A DNA stretch of 64,000 bases from Enterococcus raffinosus (GCF_001886185.1 NZ_JXLA01000019.1:1-64000); one strand, 5' to 3'. Shown: positions 53,454 to 62,328, counted from the first letter of the stretch. Numbers and translations: made by a program. The notes: generated from the sequence alone by a model not told the origin.

Positions 53454-53851
53454 TGACAGATTATAAACAATTAAACGCACTGGCACTGGCGTATGTTGGC
53501 GATGCTATCTATGAAACCTACGTGCGGGATCATTTAGTTCGAGAAGGACAAACACGCCCGAATAAACTGCATCACATGGCAACACATTATGTTTCGGCGA
53601 AAGCTCAAGCAATGTTGATCCAAAAAATGATCGAAGATGGTATGCTGACAGAAGAAGAGCAGGGGATTTATCGGCGTGGACGAAACGCTAAAAGCTATAC
53701 CTCGGCTAAAAATACAGATATCATGACCTATCGAATGTCCACAGGTTTTGAGGCCTTGATGGGCTATCTGCATCTGTTGGAGCAAAAAGAACGACTGGAA
53801 GAATTGATCAAGTGGTGTTTAGAGAAAGCGGGCGAAGCAAATGAAGGATAA
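53453..53851 (+). CDS. mrnC: Mini-ribonuclease III
   Basis: This 132-residue protein is an RNase III catalytic domain without a dsRBD: LALAYVGDAIYETYVRDHL (with the conserved E and D) and RGRNAK. It matures 23S rRNA. ATG 53453 overlaps the cysS stop; an upstream frame start at 53438 is not supported. Confidence 0.93.
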   Translation: MTDYKQLNALALAYVGDAIYETYVRDHLVREGQTRPNKLHHMATHYVSAKAQAMLIQKMIEDGMLTEEEQGIYRRGRNAKSYTSAKNTDIMTYRMSTGFEALMGYLHLLEQKERLEELIKWCLEKAGEANEG

Positions 53852-54674
53852 AAAACAACGACGTGGAAATGATCGGCGCAATCAGCGAAAAAATGATCGT
53901 TCGAAAGACCGTCGCAAAGAATCGATTGATGTGACTGAGTCGGAAGAAAATAACTTTGTTTTCGGTCATCATGCGAGTGTCGAAGCACTGCAGGCTGGTC
54001 GAGGGAATAAATTATTCTTACAAGAGGATGCACATGGCGAGAAGATCGATCAATTAAAAAGGTTAGCAAAGGAACAAGCAGTTCCGGTGAAGTGGGTGCC
54101 CAAGCAAAAATTAGATACGTTAAGTGATGGCGGCGTCCACCAAGGGATCGTTCTAGGCATAACGCCTTATGAATATTTGACGTTAGAGGAGCTGTTGGCA
54201 AAAACGGCTGCTGAAGAAGCCCCCTTCTTACTGATTTTAGATAGTTTGGAGGATCCGCATAATTTTGGATCGATTCTGCGAACGGCAGATGCCAGCGGGG
54301 TATCTGGTGTGATCATTCCGAAGCATCGCTCAGTCGGTATCACCCCTGTAGTGACAAAGGCTTCGACTGGCGCGGTGGAATATGTACCAATCGCTCGAGT
54401 AACGAACTTAGCCCAAAGCATCAAACAGCTGAAGGATGCGGGCTACTGGATCTTTGGGACAGATATGGCTGGAACAGACTATCGCCAGTGGAAGGTTTCT
54501 GGACCGATTGCCTTGATCATCGGCAACGAAGGAAAAGGCATGAGTGCTGGTCTGAAGAAGGAAGTCGATGAAATGCTGACGATTCCTATGACTGGGCATG
54601 TTCAAAGTTTGAACGCGGGCGTAGCTGCCGGATTACTGATGTATGAGGTCTTCCGAAAGCGAAGTGAGCTGTAA
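53841..54674 (+). CDS. rlmB: 23S rRNA (guanosine-2'-O-)-methyltransferase RlmB
   Basis: This 277-residue SPOUT methyltransferase has a basic Arg/Lys-rich N-terminal extension (1-35), a substrate-binding domain (GHHASVEALQAGRGN), and the SPOUT motifs LDSLEDPHNFGSILRTA, IGNEGKGMS and IPMTGHVQSLNAGVAAGLLMYE. It overlaps mrnC and the yacP gene. The organisation is that of Bacillus yacOP. Confidence 0.92.
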   Translation: MKDKKQRRGNDRRNQRKNDRSKDRRKESIDVTESEENNFVFGHHASVEALQAGRGNKLFLQEDAHGEKIDQLKRLAKEQAVPVKWVPKQKLDTLSDGGVHQGIVLGITPYEYLTLEELLAKTAAEEAPFLLILDSLEDPHNFGSILRTADASGVSGVIIPKHRSVGITPVVTKASTGAVEYVPIARVTNLAQSIKQLKDAGYWIFGTDMAGTDYRQWKVSGPIALIIGNEGKGMSAGLKKEVDEMLTIPMTGHVQSLNAGVAAGLLMYEVFRKRSEL

Positions 54675-55201
54675 TGAAGAAACAATTATTGATCGTTGAT
54701 GGGTATAACATGATCGGCGCCTGGCCAGAATTAACAGCCTTGAAAAATCAAGATCGATTAGAAGAAGCGCGGGAAGCCTTGTTGTTTCGTCTATCGAACT
54801 TTGCAAAATATCAAGGGCTTGAGACGATTGTAGTGTTTGATGCTCAGTTTGTACCTGGTATCACTCAAAGCTATAAAAAATATCAGCTAACAGTTGTCTT
54901 TACTAAAGAGGACGAAACGGCCGACAGCTACATTGAGCGAATCGCCGGCGAATTAAATGATCGGTTGACACAGGTAACGGTAGCGACGAGTGATTTAGCA
55001 GAGCAATGGACGATTTTTTCTCAGGGAGCTTTGCGGACTTCTGCGCGTGAGCTGTACAAGACCGTTCAGGAGACAGAAGCTTTGATAACTGGTGATACTA
55101 AAGATACGCATTTTAAAAATTTTCGTCGAAATTCTCCTTGGAATAATGAACAATTGCAAAAATTGTCGCAAAAATTGGACGAATTAAGTCGAAAAAAATA
55201 A
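54674..55201 (+). CDS. yacP: NYN-domain nuclease (Rae1/YacP)
   Basis: This 175-residue NYN/PIN-like RNase begins LLIVDGYNMIGAWPEL and has conserved acidic residues (VVFDAQF, TADSYIERIA). Bacillus YacP (Rae1) is a ribosome-associated endonuclease; function here is inferred from family and context. The start overlaps the rlmB stop. Confidence 0.9.
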   Translation: MKKQLLIVDGYNMIGAWPELTALKNQDRLEEAREALLFRLSNFAKYQGLETIVVFDAQFVPGITQSYKKYQLTVVFTKEDETADSYIERIAGELNDRLTQVTVATSDLAEQWTIFSQGALRTSARELYKTVQETEALITGDTKDTHFKNFRRNSPWNNEQLQKLSQKLDELSRKK

Positions 55202-55213
55202 ATATCCTTTTAA

Positions 55214-55264
55214 CACTCCTCTCATTTTTAGACAAAGTGTATGCTTTTACTTGTGAGAGGGGTG
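55214..55264 (+). promoter_or_regulatory. Hairpin hiding the sigma gene ribosome binding site
   Basis: CACTCCTCTCA (55214-55224) pairs with TGAGAGGGGTG (55254-55264) with only one G-U position. The right arm contains the ribosome binding site AGAGGGG of the sigma factor gene. It could also be a weak terminator of the yacP transcript. Confidence 0.6.
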
Positions 55265-55273
55265 TCTTTTGGA

Positions 55274-55831
55274 ATGGAAGAACTAAAAAAATCAGAACCA
55301 TTTGATAGTGTTGCCTTTGAAGAAATGTTTAATCAATATATTCCCGTTGTGTACAGTATGCAGAATCGTTACAAGATACGCGATTTTGATTTCGATGATT
55401 GGTTGCAAGAAGGACGAATTGCGTTAAATGATGCTATACAGAGCTACCGTAAAAATCGTGGAACGACATTCGGTTTGTACTACAAAATGATTTTTGAAAA
55501 TCGAGTCCGTTCCCTTTTACGCCGTCAACAGGCCAAAAAGCGTTTGGCACAGCAACAGGCTGTATCGATTGAGAAGGTTGGACCGGAGACCTTTAGTGAG
55601 CGTTTTTATTATCACGAGTTTTTAGAGGAGACGATGTTTATCAGTGAGATGATTCTGACGGGCGAAGTTGTCCTTTCTCCTTTAGAGCTACGGGTGCTGC
55701 ATTCTTACCTGAAAGGCGAAGAAACCAAAAACATCGCGCAGCAGTTAAATGAAACAGAAAAAGCGATTCATAACGCACTGAATCGGACGAAGAATAAGAT
55801 CAAGAAAAAAATATATGAATTAGATGAATAA
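55274..55831 (+). CDS. Sigma-70 family factor (SigH/ComX-like)
   Basis: This 185-residue protein has a sigma region 2 (about 15-85, FDFDDWLQEGRIALNDAI) and a sigma region 4-like C-terminus (about 130-180, LSPLELRVLHSYLKGEETKNIAQQLN). ATG 55274 has AGAGGGGTG nine bases upstream; the ORF opens earlier at 55241 without a site. Position after yacP matches sigH of Bacillus and comX relatives. Confidence 0.82.
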   Translation: MEELKKSEPFDSVAFEEMFNQYIPVVYSMQNRYKIRDFDFDDWLQEGRIALNDAIQSYRKNRGTTFGLYYKMIFENRVRSLLRRQQAKKRLAQQQAVSIEKVGPETFSERFYYHEFLEETMFISEMILTGEVVLSPLELRVLHSYLKGEETKNIAQQLNETEKAIHNALNRTKNKIKKKIYELDE

Positions 55832-55895
55832 CACAACAGGAATCCTTCCTATTAAACAAATAAGAATTTGCAAATTTTTTTATCTTATGATAACA

Positions 55896-55923
55896 TTGAA
55901 AAGTTTTATATTTGTGCTATAAT
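55896..55923 (+). promoter_or_regulatory. Extended -10 promoter of veg
   Basis: TTGAAA (55896-55901), 16-base spacer and TGCTATAAT (-10 at 55918-55923) upstream of veg. Confidence 0.82.
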
Positions 55924-55942
55924 ATATGTTGAGGTGAACTGT

Positions 55943-56188
55943 ATGCCAACAACTTTAGCGACTATCAAGAAAAACTTGGAAGATCGTATTGGTGCTCCGA
56001 TTATGCTTGTAGCTCAGACGGGACGCAAGCGTCAAACACAACGAAAAGGAATCCTAACAGAGACTTATCCTTCCGTTTTTGTAGTTGATTTGGACCCAGA
56101 AGAAAATTCTTTCGAACGTGTTTCATACAGCTATTCCGATGTATTGACTCGCACAGTAGAGATCGAATTTTTAACAGAAGCAATTTAA
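55943..56188 (+). CDS. veg: Veg family protein
   Basis: This 81-residue protein matches the Veg family (ATIKKNLEDRIGAPI, GRKRQTQRKGILTETYPSVFVVDL). Veg affects biofilm matrix genes and sporulation-linked functions in Bacillus; its role in enterococci is less known. ATG 55943 follows GAGGTGAA; an upstream frame start (55868) lies within the promoter. Confidence 0.93.
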   Translation: MPTTLATIKKNLEDRIGAPIMLVAQTGRKRQTQRKGILTETYPSVFVVDLDPEENSFERVSYSYSDVLTRTVEIEFLTEAI

Positions 56189-56219
56189 AAACCATGGAGC
56201 GCTTGCTCCATGGTTTTTA
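56187..56219. terminator. Bidirectional terminator
   Basis: AAAACCATGGAGC / GCTCCATGGTTTT around GCTT, between convergent veg and mscL. Confidence 0.9.
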
Positions 56220-56657
56220 TTTGTCTTCGAAATCTTCTCGAGTCGCCTTGTTTTGTTCGACTAATAGATCACGAATATCCGCTAAGTAGTCTTCAGCTGT
56301 AGGAACCGTTTCTTCAGGTTCAGCAGCTTCTTCTTTGCTGGTTGCATCTTTTGCTTTGTTGGCAGCTTTAACGATTAAAAATAGCACAAAACCAGTGATA
56401 ATGAATGTGATCAATGCGCTGACAACGTCGCCAAAGGCAAAGGTAACTCCCTTAACAGGTGTCCAATCTAAAACAGACATGGCTTCGTTCAAATCTTTTC
56501 CTTTCGTAAACAAGGAAACAATTAATCCCACTAGGGGCGTGATCAATCCGTTGACGACATTTGTCACAATCGCAGTAAAGGCAGTACCAATAACTACACC
56601 AACTGCGAGATCGATGACATTGCCCCGCATCAAGAATTCTTTAAATTCTTTAAACAT
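56217..56657 (-). CDS. mscL: Large-conductance mechanosensitive channel
   Basis: This 146-residue MscL has the cytoplasmic N-helix (MFKEFKEFLMRGN), TM1 (VIDLAVGVVIGTAFTAIV), a periplasmic loop, TM2 and a charged C-terminal tail. It releases solutes on hypo-osmotic shock. Length is slightly above typical because of the C-terminal tail. Confidence 0.95.
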   Translation of the reverse strand: MFKEFKEFLMRGNVIDLAVGVVIGTAFTAIVTNVVNGLITPLVGLIVSLFTKGKDLNEAMSVLDWTPVKGVTFAFGDVVSALITFIITGFVLFLIVKAANKAKDATSKEEAAEPEETVPTAEDYLADIRDLLVEQNKATREDFEDK

Positions 56658-56958
56658 TGTGTCACTCCTCTCTTCGTCCTTATTTTCAGTATAGCGAAAG
56701 AAGAAAAAAATTAGAAATAAAAGGGACTAGGAGCTATGTCCGAATTCAGTTCTTATACTGTTCCTGTGCTATAATTATCTTTAATGATAATAGTGGAGAT
56801 TCGTCTCTTTTTTCCTTTCGTGATATGCTCGAAACCATACGAGAATAAATTGAAATTTTTTAAATTAGCCTGAAATAGGCAAACCTCTGGTTGAATATTC
56901 TGTCACAGGAATATCAGCCTTAATTTTCTGCAAAAAATAAGAAATAAGGAGCTTTGTG
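56658..56958 (+). promoter_or_regulatory. Leader region of the M16 peptidase operon
   Basis: An extended -10 box TGCTATAAT (-10 at 56770-56775) gives a leader of about 180 bases. The leader has a GAGA-TTCG-TCTC mini-hairpin with T6 (56792-56812) and a further set of small hairpins (GCCT/AGGC, AACC/GGTT, CTGT/ACAG at about 56870-56910). Nothing is recognised as a known riboswitch. Confidence 0.4.
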
Positions 56959-58221
56959 ATGATTGAACTAAAAAAAGGCGTGCGTCTGCACGTCATTCCA
57001 ACAAAAAAATACAAAACCATTCAATTATATGGACGATTAACGACTCGTTTAACAAAGGACATCATGACTAAACGTGCCTTGTTAGCTAATCTATTAGAAA
57101 CCAGTTCTTTGCGTTACCCTGATCAGACGAAACTAAGCGGACAGTTGGCTGAGCTGTATGGAGCCAGCTTTGGCTTGAATGTTGGACGCAAAGGAAATCT
57201 TCATTGGCTGGACATCGGCTTAGGCATTGTAAACGGGAAGTATGTAGATGATCCGAAGCTGTTGCCAGCTGCCATGGATTTTCTGCAGGAGGTTTTATTC
57301 CATCCAAATATCCACGATGGGAAATTTGATGAACAGACCTTTCAGCTTGAAAAGGAAAATCTGCGAAGCTATATTGAAACGTTACAGGAAGACAAGCAAA
57401 CAATGGCTTCGTTGAAAATCAAAGAGACCTATTTTACGGATGAGGCACAAAAAATCCCAAGTTTTGGGACGGTTACTGATTTAGAAAAAGAGACAAATGA
57501 AGGCTTAGCAGCTTATTATCATGAAACGATCACTGAAGATCAGGTGGATCTGTTTGTGATCGGTGACGTGGAAGAAGCAGAGATGGTAGCTTTGTTTAAG
57601 CAACTACCGTTTGTAGATCGGGAGGAGAGCTTCCCAGCAATTTATTACTACCAAACAAATGATAATGTTATCCGTGAGCAACAGATCCAAGAAACCGTCA
57701 CACAAGGTAAATTGAACTTGGCCTATGGGACAGATATTTATTATGAGGATACAGATCGATTTGCATTGTTGGTCTTTAATGGCCTGTTCGGCGGCTTTCC
57801 ACACTCCAAGCTCTTTATGAATGTGCGGGAAAAAGCCAGCTTAGCCTATTATGCCTCTAGTTCGTTTGATACCTTCCGTGGCTATTTACAAGTGCAAACG
57901 GGGATTAATAGCAACAATCGTGAAAAAGTTTTACGGTTGATCGATGAACAGTTGATTGAGCTGCAGGCTGGTAACTTTACCGAGTTGGCTTTTCAACAAA
58001 CCAAAGCCATGCTGAAAAATCATTATCTGCTGGGCTTGGACAGTATGCAAAATACGATTGAGACAACTTACTTGGCACAATGGCTGCCGCAAAGTAAGCT
58101 GACAGACGAAGAATGGCTGAGACGTTTGGCGGCAGTGACACCAAAAGATGTTCAGAACGTCGCGAAAAAAATTCGTCTTCAAGCGATCTTCTTTTTAGAT
58201 GGAGGACGTCAAAATGGATAA
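56959..58221 (+). CDS. yfmF: M16 peptidase-like protein, YfmF type
   Basis: This 420-residue protein of the M16 insulinase fold lacks the HxxEH zinc motif at the N-terminal catalytic position, where it has LLETSS..LAELYGASF. It is thus probably the inactive partner of the next protein. ATG 56959 follows AAGGAG. It overlaps yfmH. In Bacillus the pair is YfmF-YfmH. Confidence 0.88.
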   Translation: MIELKKGVRLHVIPTKKYKTIQLYGRLTTRLTKDIMTKRALLANLLETSSLRYPDQTKLSGQLAELYGASFGLNVGRKGNLHWLDIGLGIVNGKYVDDPKLLPAAMDFLQEVLFHPNIHDGKFDEQTFQLEKENLRSYIETLQEDKQTMASLKIKETYFTDEAQKIPSFGTVTDLEKETNEGLAAYYHETITEDQVDLFVIGDVEEAEMVALFKQLPFVDREESFPAIYYYQTNDNVIREQQIQETVTQGKLNLAYGTDIYYEDTDRFALLVFNGLFGGFPHSKLFMNVREKASLAYYASSSFDTFRGYLQVQTGINSNNREKVLRLIDEQLIELQAGNFTELAFQQTKAMLKNHYLLGLDSMQNTIETTYLAQWLPQSKLTDEEWLRRLAAVTPKDVQNVAKKIRLQAIFFLDGGRQNG

Positions 58222-59506
58222 AGTAGCGTATCAAAAAATCAATGAGACACTATATAAAGAAGTTTTACCGAATGGTTTGACGGTATATTTGCTGCCGAAA
58301 GCTGGGTATCACAAAACATATGGGCTGTTCAGTACCAATTATGGCTCAATTGACAATGAATTTGTGCCCCGTGGCGGAACAGAGTATGTTAAAGTTCCTG
58401 ACGGTATCGCTCATTTTTTAGAGCATAAGATGTTTGAAAAAGAAGACGGTGATGTGTTCCAAAAGTTTGGGGAACAAGGAGCATCGGCGAATGCTTTTAC
58501 CAGTTTTACTCGAACCAGCTATTTATTTTCAACGACGGATCAATTGGAGTTGAACCTAGAAACACTATTAGACTTTGTTCAAGAGCCGTATTTTACTGAA
58601 GAATCGGTACAAAAGGAACAAGGGATCATTGGTCAAGAAATTCAAATGTATCAGGATGATCCAAGCTGGCAGCAGTTTTTCGCTATTTTAAAAAACATGT
58701 ATCCAAAGCATCCGCTGCACATTGACATTGCTGGAACAGTCGCGTCTATTGCAGAAATTACTGCAGAGGATTTGTACACTTGCTACAATACGTTTTATCA
58801 TCCTAGCAATATGACGCTATTTGTTGTTGGAAATCTGGAGCCAGAGTCCTTAATGGCCTTTATTCGTGACAATCAAGCGAAAAAGACCTTTGAGGCGCCA
58901 GAACCTATTCAACGTCGCTTCCCACAAGAAACGCCAGAGGAAATCATCAAGCTTAGTGAAGAAAAAATGCCGATTACAATGCCAAAAGCAATTGTAGGTG
59001 TGAAAGGGCTGGCAGAGCTGCCTGCAGATGACAAGCAGCGTTTGATCTTTAAAATATCGATGGATTTGCTATTCCAAATGTTAGTTGGAACGACTTCTCA
59101 AAATTATTTGCGCTTGTACAATGAGGGCTTGTTAGATGACAGCTTCGGGTATGAATTCTCAATGGACCGTAGTTTTTACTTTGCGGATTTTGGCGGAGAT
59201 AGTGAAGAACCGCAAAAATTAGCCGATCGTTTAACTGAAATTTTGTTGCATTTTGCGACTGATCCAGAGATCAATGAAGAGAATTTAGCGTTACTGAAGA
59301 AAAAAATGTTGGGAAAATATTTCCAATCCTTAAATTCTTTAGAGTATGTTGCTAACCAATTTACTCAGTCGTTATTTGGTGAATGGACCTTGTTTGATAT
59401 GCCGGAAATTATTCAGGAAATCGAATTAGCGGATGTTTTAGCGGCCGGCGAGTTGTTTATCCAGGAAGAGGCCTTTACGCGCTTTTATATGGAGAAGGAG
59501 GCTTAA
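58214..59506 (+). CDS. yfmH: M16 zinc metallopeptidase, YfmH type
   Basis: This 430-residue peptidase has the inverted zinc motif HFLEH (His67-Glu70-His71) and the downstream Glu (in VQKEQGIIGQEIQMYQDD). ATG 58214 follows GGAGG and overlaps yfmF by 8 bases. The pair probably works as a heterodimer on small peptides. Confidence 0.9.
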   Translation: MDKVAYQKINETLYKEVLPNGLTVYLLPKAGYHKTYGLFSTNYGSIDNEFVPRGGTEYVKVPDGIAHFLEHKMFEKEDGDVFQKFGEQGASANAFTSFTRTSYLFSTTDQLELNLETLLDFVQEPYFTEESVQKEQGIIGQEIQMYQDDPSWQQFFAILKNMYPKHPLHIDIAGTVASIAEITAEDLYTCYNTFYHPSNMTLFVVGNLEPESLMAFIRDNQAKKTFEAPEPIQRRFPQETPEEIIKLSEEKMPITMPKAIVGVKGLAELPADDKQRLIFKISMDLLFQMLVGTTSQNYLRLYNEGLLDDSFGYEFSMDRSFYFADFGGDSEEPQKLADRLTEILLHFATDPEINEENLALLKKKMLGKYFQSLNSLEYVANQFTQSLFGEWTLFDMPEIIQEIELADVLAAGELFIQEEAFTRFYMEKEA

Positions 59507-59507
59507 G

Positions 59508-60233
59508 ATGCCTTATGCATTAGTAATGGGCGCAAGCGGCGATATCGGGCAAGCCGTTTGCGAAAAACTGGCGGGGCAAGGCTGGTCCCTCTACTGCCAC
59601 TACAATCAGCAAAAAGAAAAAGTTTTAAATTTCGTTTCAGACTTACAGAAACGTTATCCTCAGCAAGATTTTTTTATGGTATCCTTAGACATGTTGAGGG
59701 AAGCGGAAATCCCCAATTTTTTACAGCAATTATTTCAAGTGGATGGGATCGTTTTTGCTTCGGGCTTTACCTTTTATGAATTGCTGCCTGAAACCAAAGC
59801 AGACCAAATGGAGGCTTTGTGGCAGGTTCATTTAAAGACCCCTCTGCTTTTGCTGCAGAGCTTGCAGAGTAAGCTTGCGGCTAATAAAAATGGTCGAGTC
59901 GTCTTCATCGGCTCCGTATATGGACACCGCGGCAGCAGCATGGAGACTGTCTATAGTGCTGTTAAAGGTGCACAAGAAGCCTTTGCGAAGGCTTACGCCA
60001 AGGAAGTGGCAACATTAGGCATTACTGTAAATGTGGTGGCACCGGGAGCTGTGCAAACGAAAATGAATGATCATTGGGACCCACAAGAGCTGTCTGAGTT
60101 GAAAGCAGAAATTCCTTTAGGTCGTTTAGCCGATCCTGAAGAAATAGCAGCGGCCTGTAATTATCTCTTTTCAAAAGAAGCCAGCTATACAACAGGAATC
60201 ATTTTACCTGTCGCCGGCGGCTGGATGGAATAG
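59508..60233 (+). CDS. ymfI: EF-P 5-aminopentanone reductase-like SDR
   Basis: This 241-residue SDR has MGASGDIG (7-14), a catalytic YSAVKGA and C-terminal PVAGGWME. In Bacillus YmfI reduces EF-P 5-aminopentanone; the gene order yfmH-ymfI-rodZ-like supports that identity. GGAG precedes the start, two bases after yfmH. Confidence 0.85.
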   Translation: MPYALVMGASGDIGQAVCEKLAGQGWSLYCHYNQQKEKVLNFVSDLQKRYPQQDFFMVSLDMLREAEIPNFLQQLFQVDGIVFASGFTFYELLPETKADQMEALWQVHLKTPLLLLQSLQSKLAANKNGRVVFIGSVYGHRGSSMETVYSAVKGAQEAFAKAYAKEVATLGITVNVVAPGAVQTKMNDHWDPQELSELKAEIPLGRLADPEEIAAACNYLFSKEASYTTGIILPVAGGWME

Positions 60234-60273
60234 CAGCAAGAAATCAGTTTATCAGAAGTTAACCCCCAAAATG

Positions 60274-60653
60274 TTTAGCTGGCTGATATACGTGATGAAA
60301 AACAAACTCATTTTTTGTAAAAAAAAATGAATACCTTACTATGAATTAGGATGTCAGTCCAACTTTTGCCAGTCAACAAAAAGCAGAAGAAAATCATGTG
60401 TAAACTCAAAATAAAGTCAGAACAGTTTAGTTGGATGATATACGTGATGAAAAACAAACTCATTTTTTGTAAAAAAAATGAATACCTTACTATGAATTAG
60501 GATGTCAGTCCAACTTTTGCCAGTCAACAAAAAGCAGAAGAAAATCATGTGTAAACTCAAAATAAAGTCAGAACAGTTTAGTTGGATGATATACGTGATG
60601 AAAAACAAACTCATTTTTTGTAAAAAAAATGAATACCTTACTATGAATTAGGA
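60274..60653. repeat. Tandem 151/152-bp repeat, dispersed element locus 3
   Basis: Units start at 60274 (152 bp), 60426 (151 bp) and 60577 (77 bp, partial). Unit 2 and 3 are identical over 77 bp; units 1 and 2 differ by two substitutions near the start and one A in a poly-A run. Each full unit contains L arm, hairpin (TCATTTTTT/AAAAAATGA), and R arm (60352-60374 and 60503-60525). L-R spacing is 77-78 and R-L is 74 bases, as in loci 1 and 2. The end of unit 3 supplies TTAGGA of the rodZ-like ribosome binding site. Confidence 0.93.
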
Positions 60654-60665
60654 GTAGAGAATCAA

Positions 60666-61532
60666 GTGGCTAGTATTAATATTGGAGAAACGCTACGCAA
60701 AGCCCGTATCGATAAAAAAATCAGTTTAGATGAACTGCAACAGCGCACGAAAATCCAAAAACGTTATTTGCTGGCAATTGAAGAAAATGACTTTCAAGAA
60801 CTGCCAAGCGATTATTATTTGCGGACGTTTATTCGACAATATGCTGACGAGGTAAAGCTTGACGGCAATCATTTGATCGATGTTCTGGATGGCAAAGATC
60901 GACCGTTGCCCAGCTATCCGGAATTGGAAACCGTGGATGAGCTTAGAAAAAATAAGCACGCTGAAAATCCTACCCGTGCTCGATTTAGAGCAACAATGCC
61001 GATGGTCGTTTTAGGTCTTGTGGCGTTAGCGATTATTGCTGTGGTAGGCTACATAACTTGGTTGGACCATCAAGAAACTGCAATTATTCCAGAAAACAGT
61101 TCTGTACAAGTTGAACGTTCGGATGTTTCATCCTCTTCGGCAGAAAAAGTTTCGTCATCAAAACCGGAACCAACGACGGAATCGTCAAAAAAAACGGAGA
61201 AGCCTAAGATGGCATTTGCAATGGAGAACAATGCAACGAATGCGGCAACGATGAAGGTGGACAATGCGGAAAAACCGTTAAAACTCACTTTTACCGGAAA
61301 GGAACGTGTCTGGGTTGGTGTGCAGATCAACGGCGCTTTGACGTATCAATATACGTTACAACCAGGAGAATCACAAACAACCGAATTACCCGCCGATGCT
61401 GCTCAAGCAGTCATTACGGTCGGTATGGCGAAATATGCTGAAATCAAAGTGAATGATCAAAGCCTTGATTTTCAACCAGGAGATTCGTTACAGCAAAAGA
61501 ACGTAACTCTGAATATAGCCTATGCATCTTAA
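60666..61532 (+). CDS. ymfM: RodZ-like/YmfM cytoskeletal regulator
   Basis: This 288-residue protein has an N-terminal HTH (residues 7-66), one membrane segment (about 115-135) and an extracellular Ser/Thr-rich and DUF4115-like C-terminal domain, as in RodZ/YmfM cell-shape proteins. GTG 60666 follows TTAGGAG (60648-60654). The ribosome binding site comes from the last repeat unit. Confidence 0.88.
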   Translation: MASINIGETLRKARIDKKISLDELQQRTKIQKRYLLAIEENDFQELPSDYYLRTFIRQYADEVKLDGNHLIDVLDGKDRPLPSYPELETVDELRKNKHAENPTRARFRATMPMVVLGLVALAIIAVVGYITWLDHQETAIIPENSSVQVERSDVSSSSAEKVSSSKPEPTTESSKKTEKPKMAFAMENNATNAATMKVDNAEKPLKLTFTGKERVWVGVQINGALTYQYTLQPGESQTTELPADAAQAVITVGMAKYAEIKVNDQSLDFQPGDSLQQKNVTLNIAYAS

Positions 61533-61566
61533 AGGGATGCGTAAATAGAATTAGGAGGAAACAACA

Positions 61567-62148
61567 ATGAATTTACCCAATAAATTGACTGTCATTCGAA
61601 TCTTTATGATTCCAGTGTTCATGATCGTTGTTCTAGCCCCATGGGACTGGGGAACATTACAAATCGGAAATACGAGTTTAGCGGTGACCCAGCTAGTCGG
61701 AGCGATAATTTTCGCGGTAGCCAGCTACACGGATCATCTAGATGGTAAAATTGCCAGAGCACGCGGCTTAGTCACGAACTTTGGAAAGTTCGCGGATCCG
61801 TTAGCGGATAAAATGCTCGTGATGACAGCCTTCATTATTTTAGTAGAGCAAGGCAAAGCCCCTTCATGGGTGATTGCTATCATCGTTTGTCGTGAATTAG
61901 CAGTAACGGGTTTGCGTTTATTGATCGTAGAGCAGGGCGGCGGTGTTATGGCTGCAGCCATGCCTGGAAAAATTAAGACAGCGACACAAATGGTAGGAAT
62001 CGTATTGCTTTATCTAAATAATGTTCCCTTCAATTTTATTGGTATTCCAATGGATCAGATTATGTTGTACATCTGCCTATTCTTTACAATCTATTCAGGT
62101 TACGATTACTTTGCTAAAAACACATCGATCTTCAAAGGTTCGATGTAA
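61567..62148 (+). CDS. pgsA: CDP-diacylglycerol--glycerol-3-phosphate 3-phosphatidyltransferase
   Basis: This 193-residue membrane enzyme has the CDP-alcohol phosphotransferase motif DHLDGKIARARGLVTNFGKFADPLADK (D-G-AR-G-D-D pattern, about 57-82) and several hydrophobic segments. It makes phosphatidylglycerol phosphate. AGGAGG precedes the start. Confidence 0.95.
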   Translation: MNLPNKLTVIRIFMIPVFMIVVLAPWDWGTLQIGNTSLAVTQLVGAIIFAVASYTDHLDGKIARARGLVTNFGKFADPLADKMLVMTAFIILVEQGKAPSWVIAIIVCRELAVTGLRLLIVEQGGGVMAAAMPGKIKTATQMVGIVLLYLNNVPFNFIGIPMDQIMLYICLFFTIYSGYDYFAKNTSIFKGSM

Positions 62149-62156
62149 TAAGAAAT

Positions 62157-62190
62157 GGAACGATGCTTTCGGTGTCGTTCTTTTTTTGCG
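62157..62190 (+). terminator. Terminator after pgsA
   Basis: GAACGA and TCGTTC with an imperfect interior, followed by seven T. Confidence 0.65.
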
Positions 62191-62328
62191 TATGTTTGAA
62201 GAAAACATCGAGATAAAAAGCGACTTTGTCGGGTGTGACAGTAAATAAGTTTGCCAATCACTCCTTAAATTTAGCGTTTTCTGGTATAGTTGAGGAAAAA
62301 TGGCGTATGTTAAGAAAGAAGAGAGAAA

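Noticed and set aside
60417-60614. 65-residue reading frame on the minus strand
   Set aside because: It lies in the tandem repeat array and has no ribosome binding site; it is an accident of the repeats.
60274-60653. CRISPR-like repeats
   Set aside because: The period is 151-152 bp with no short repeat/unique spacer pattern; whole units are duplicated.
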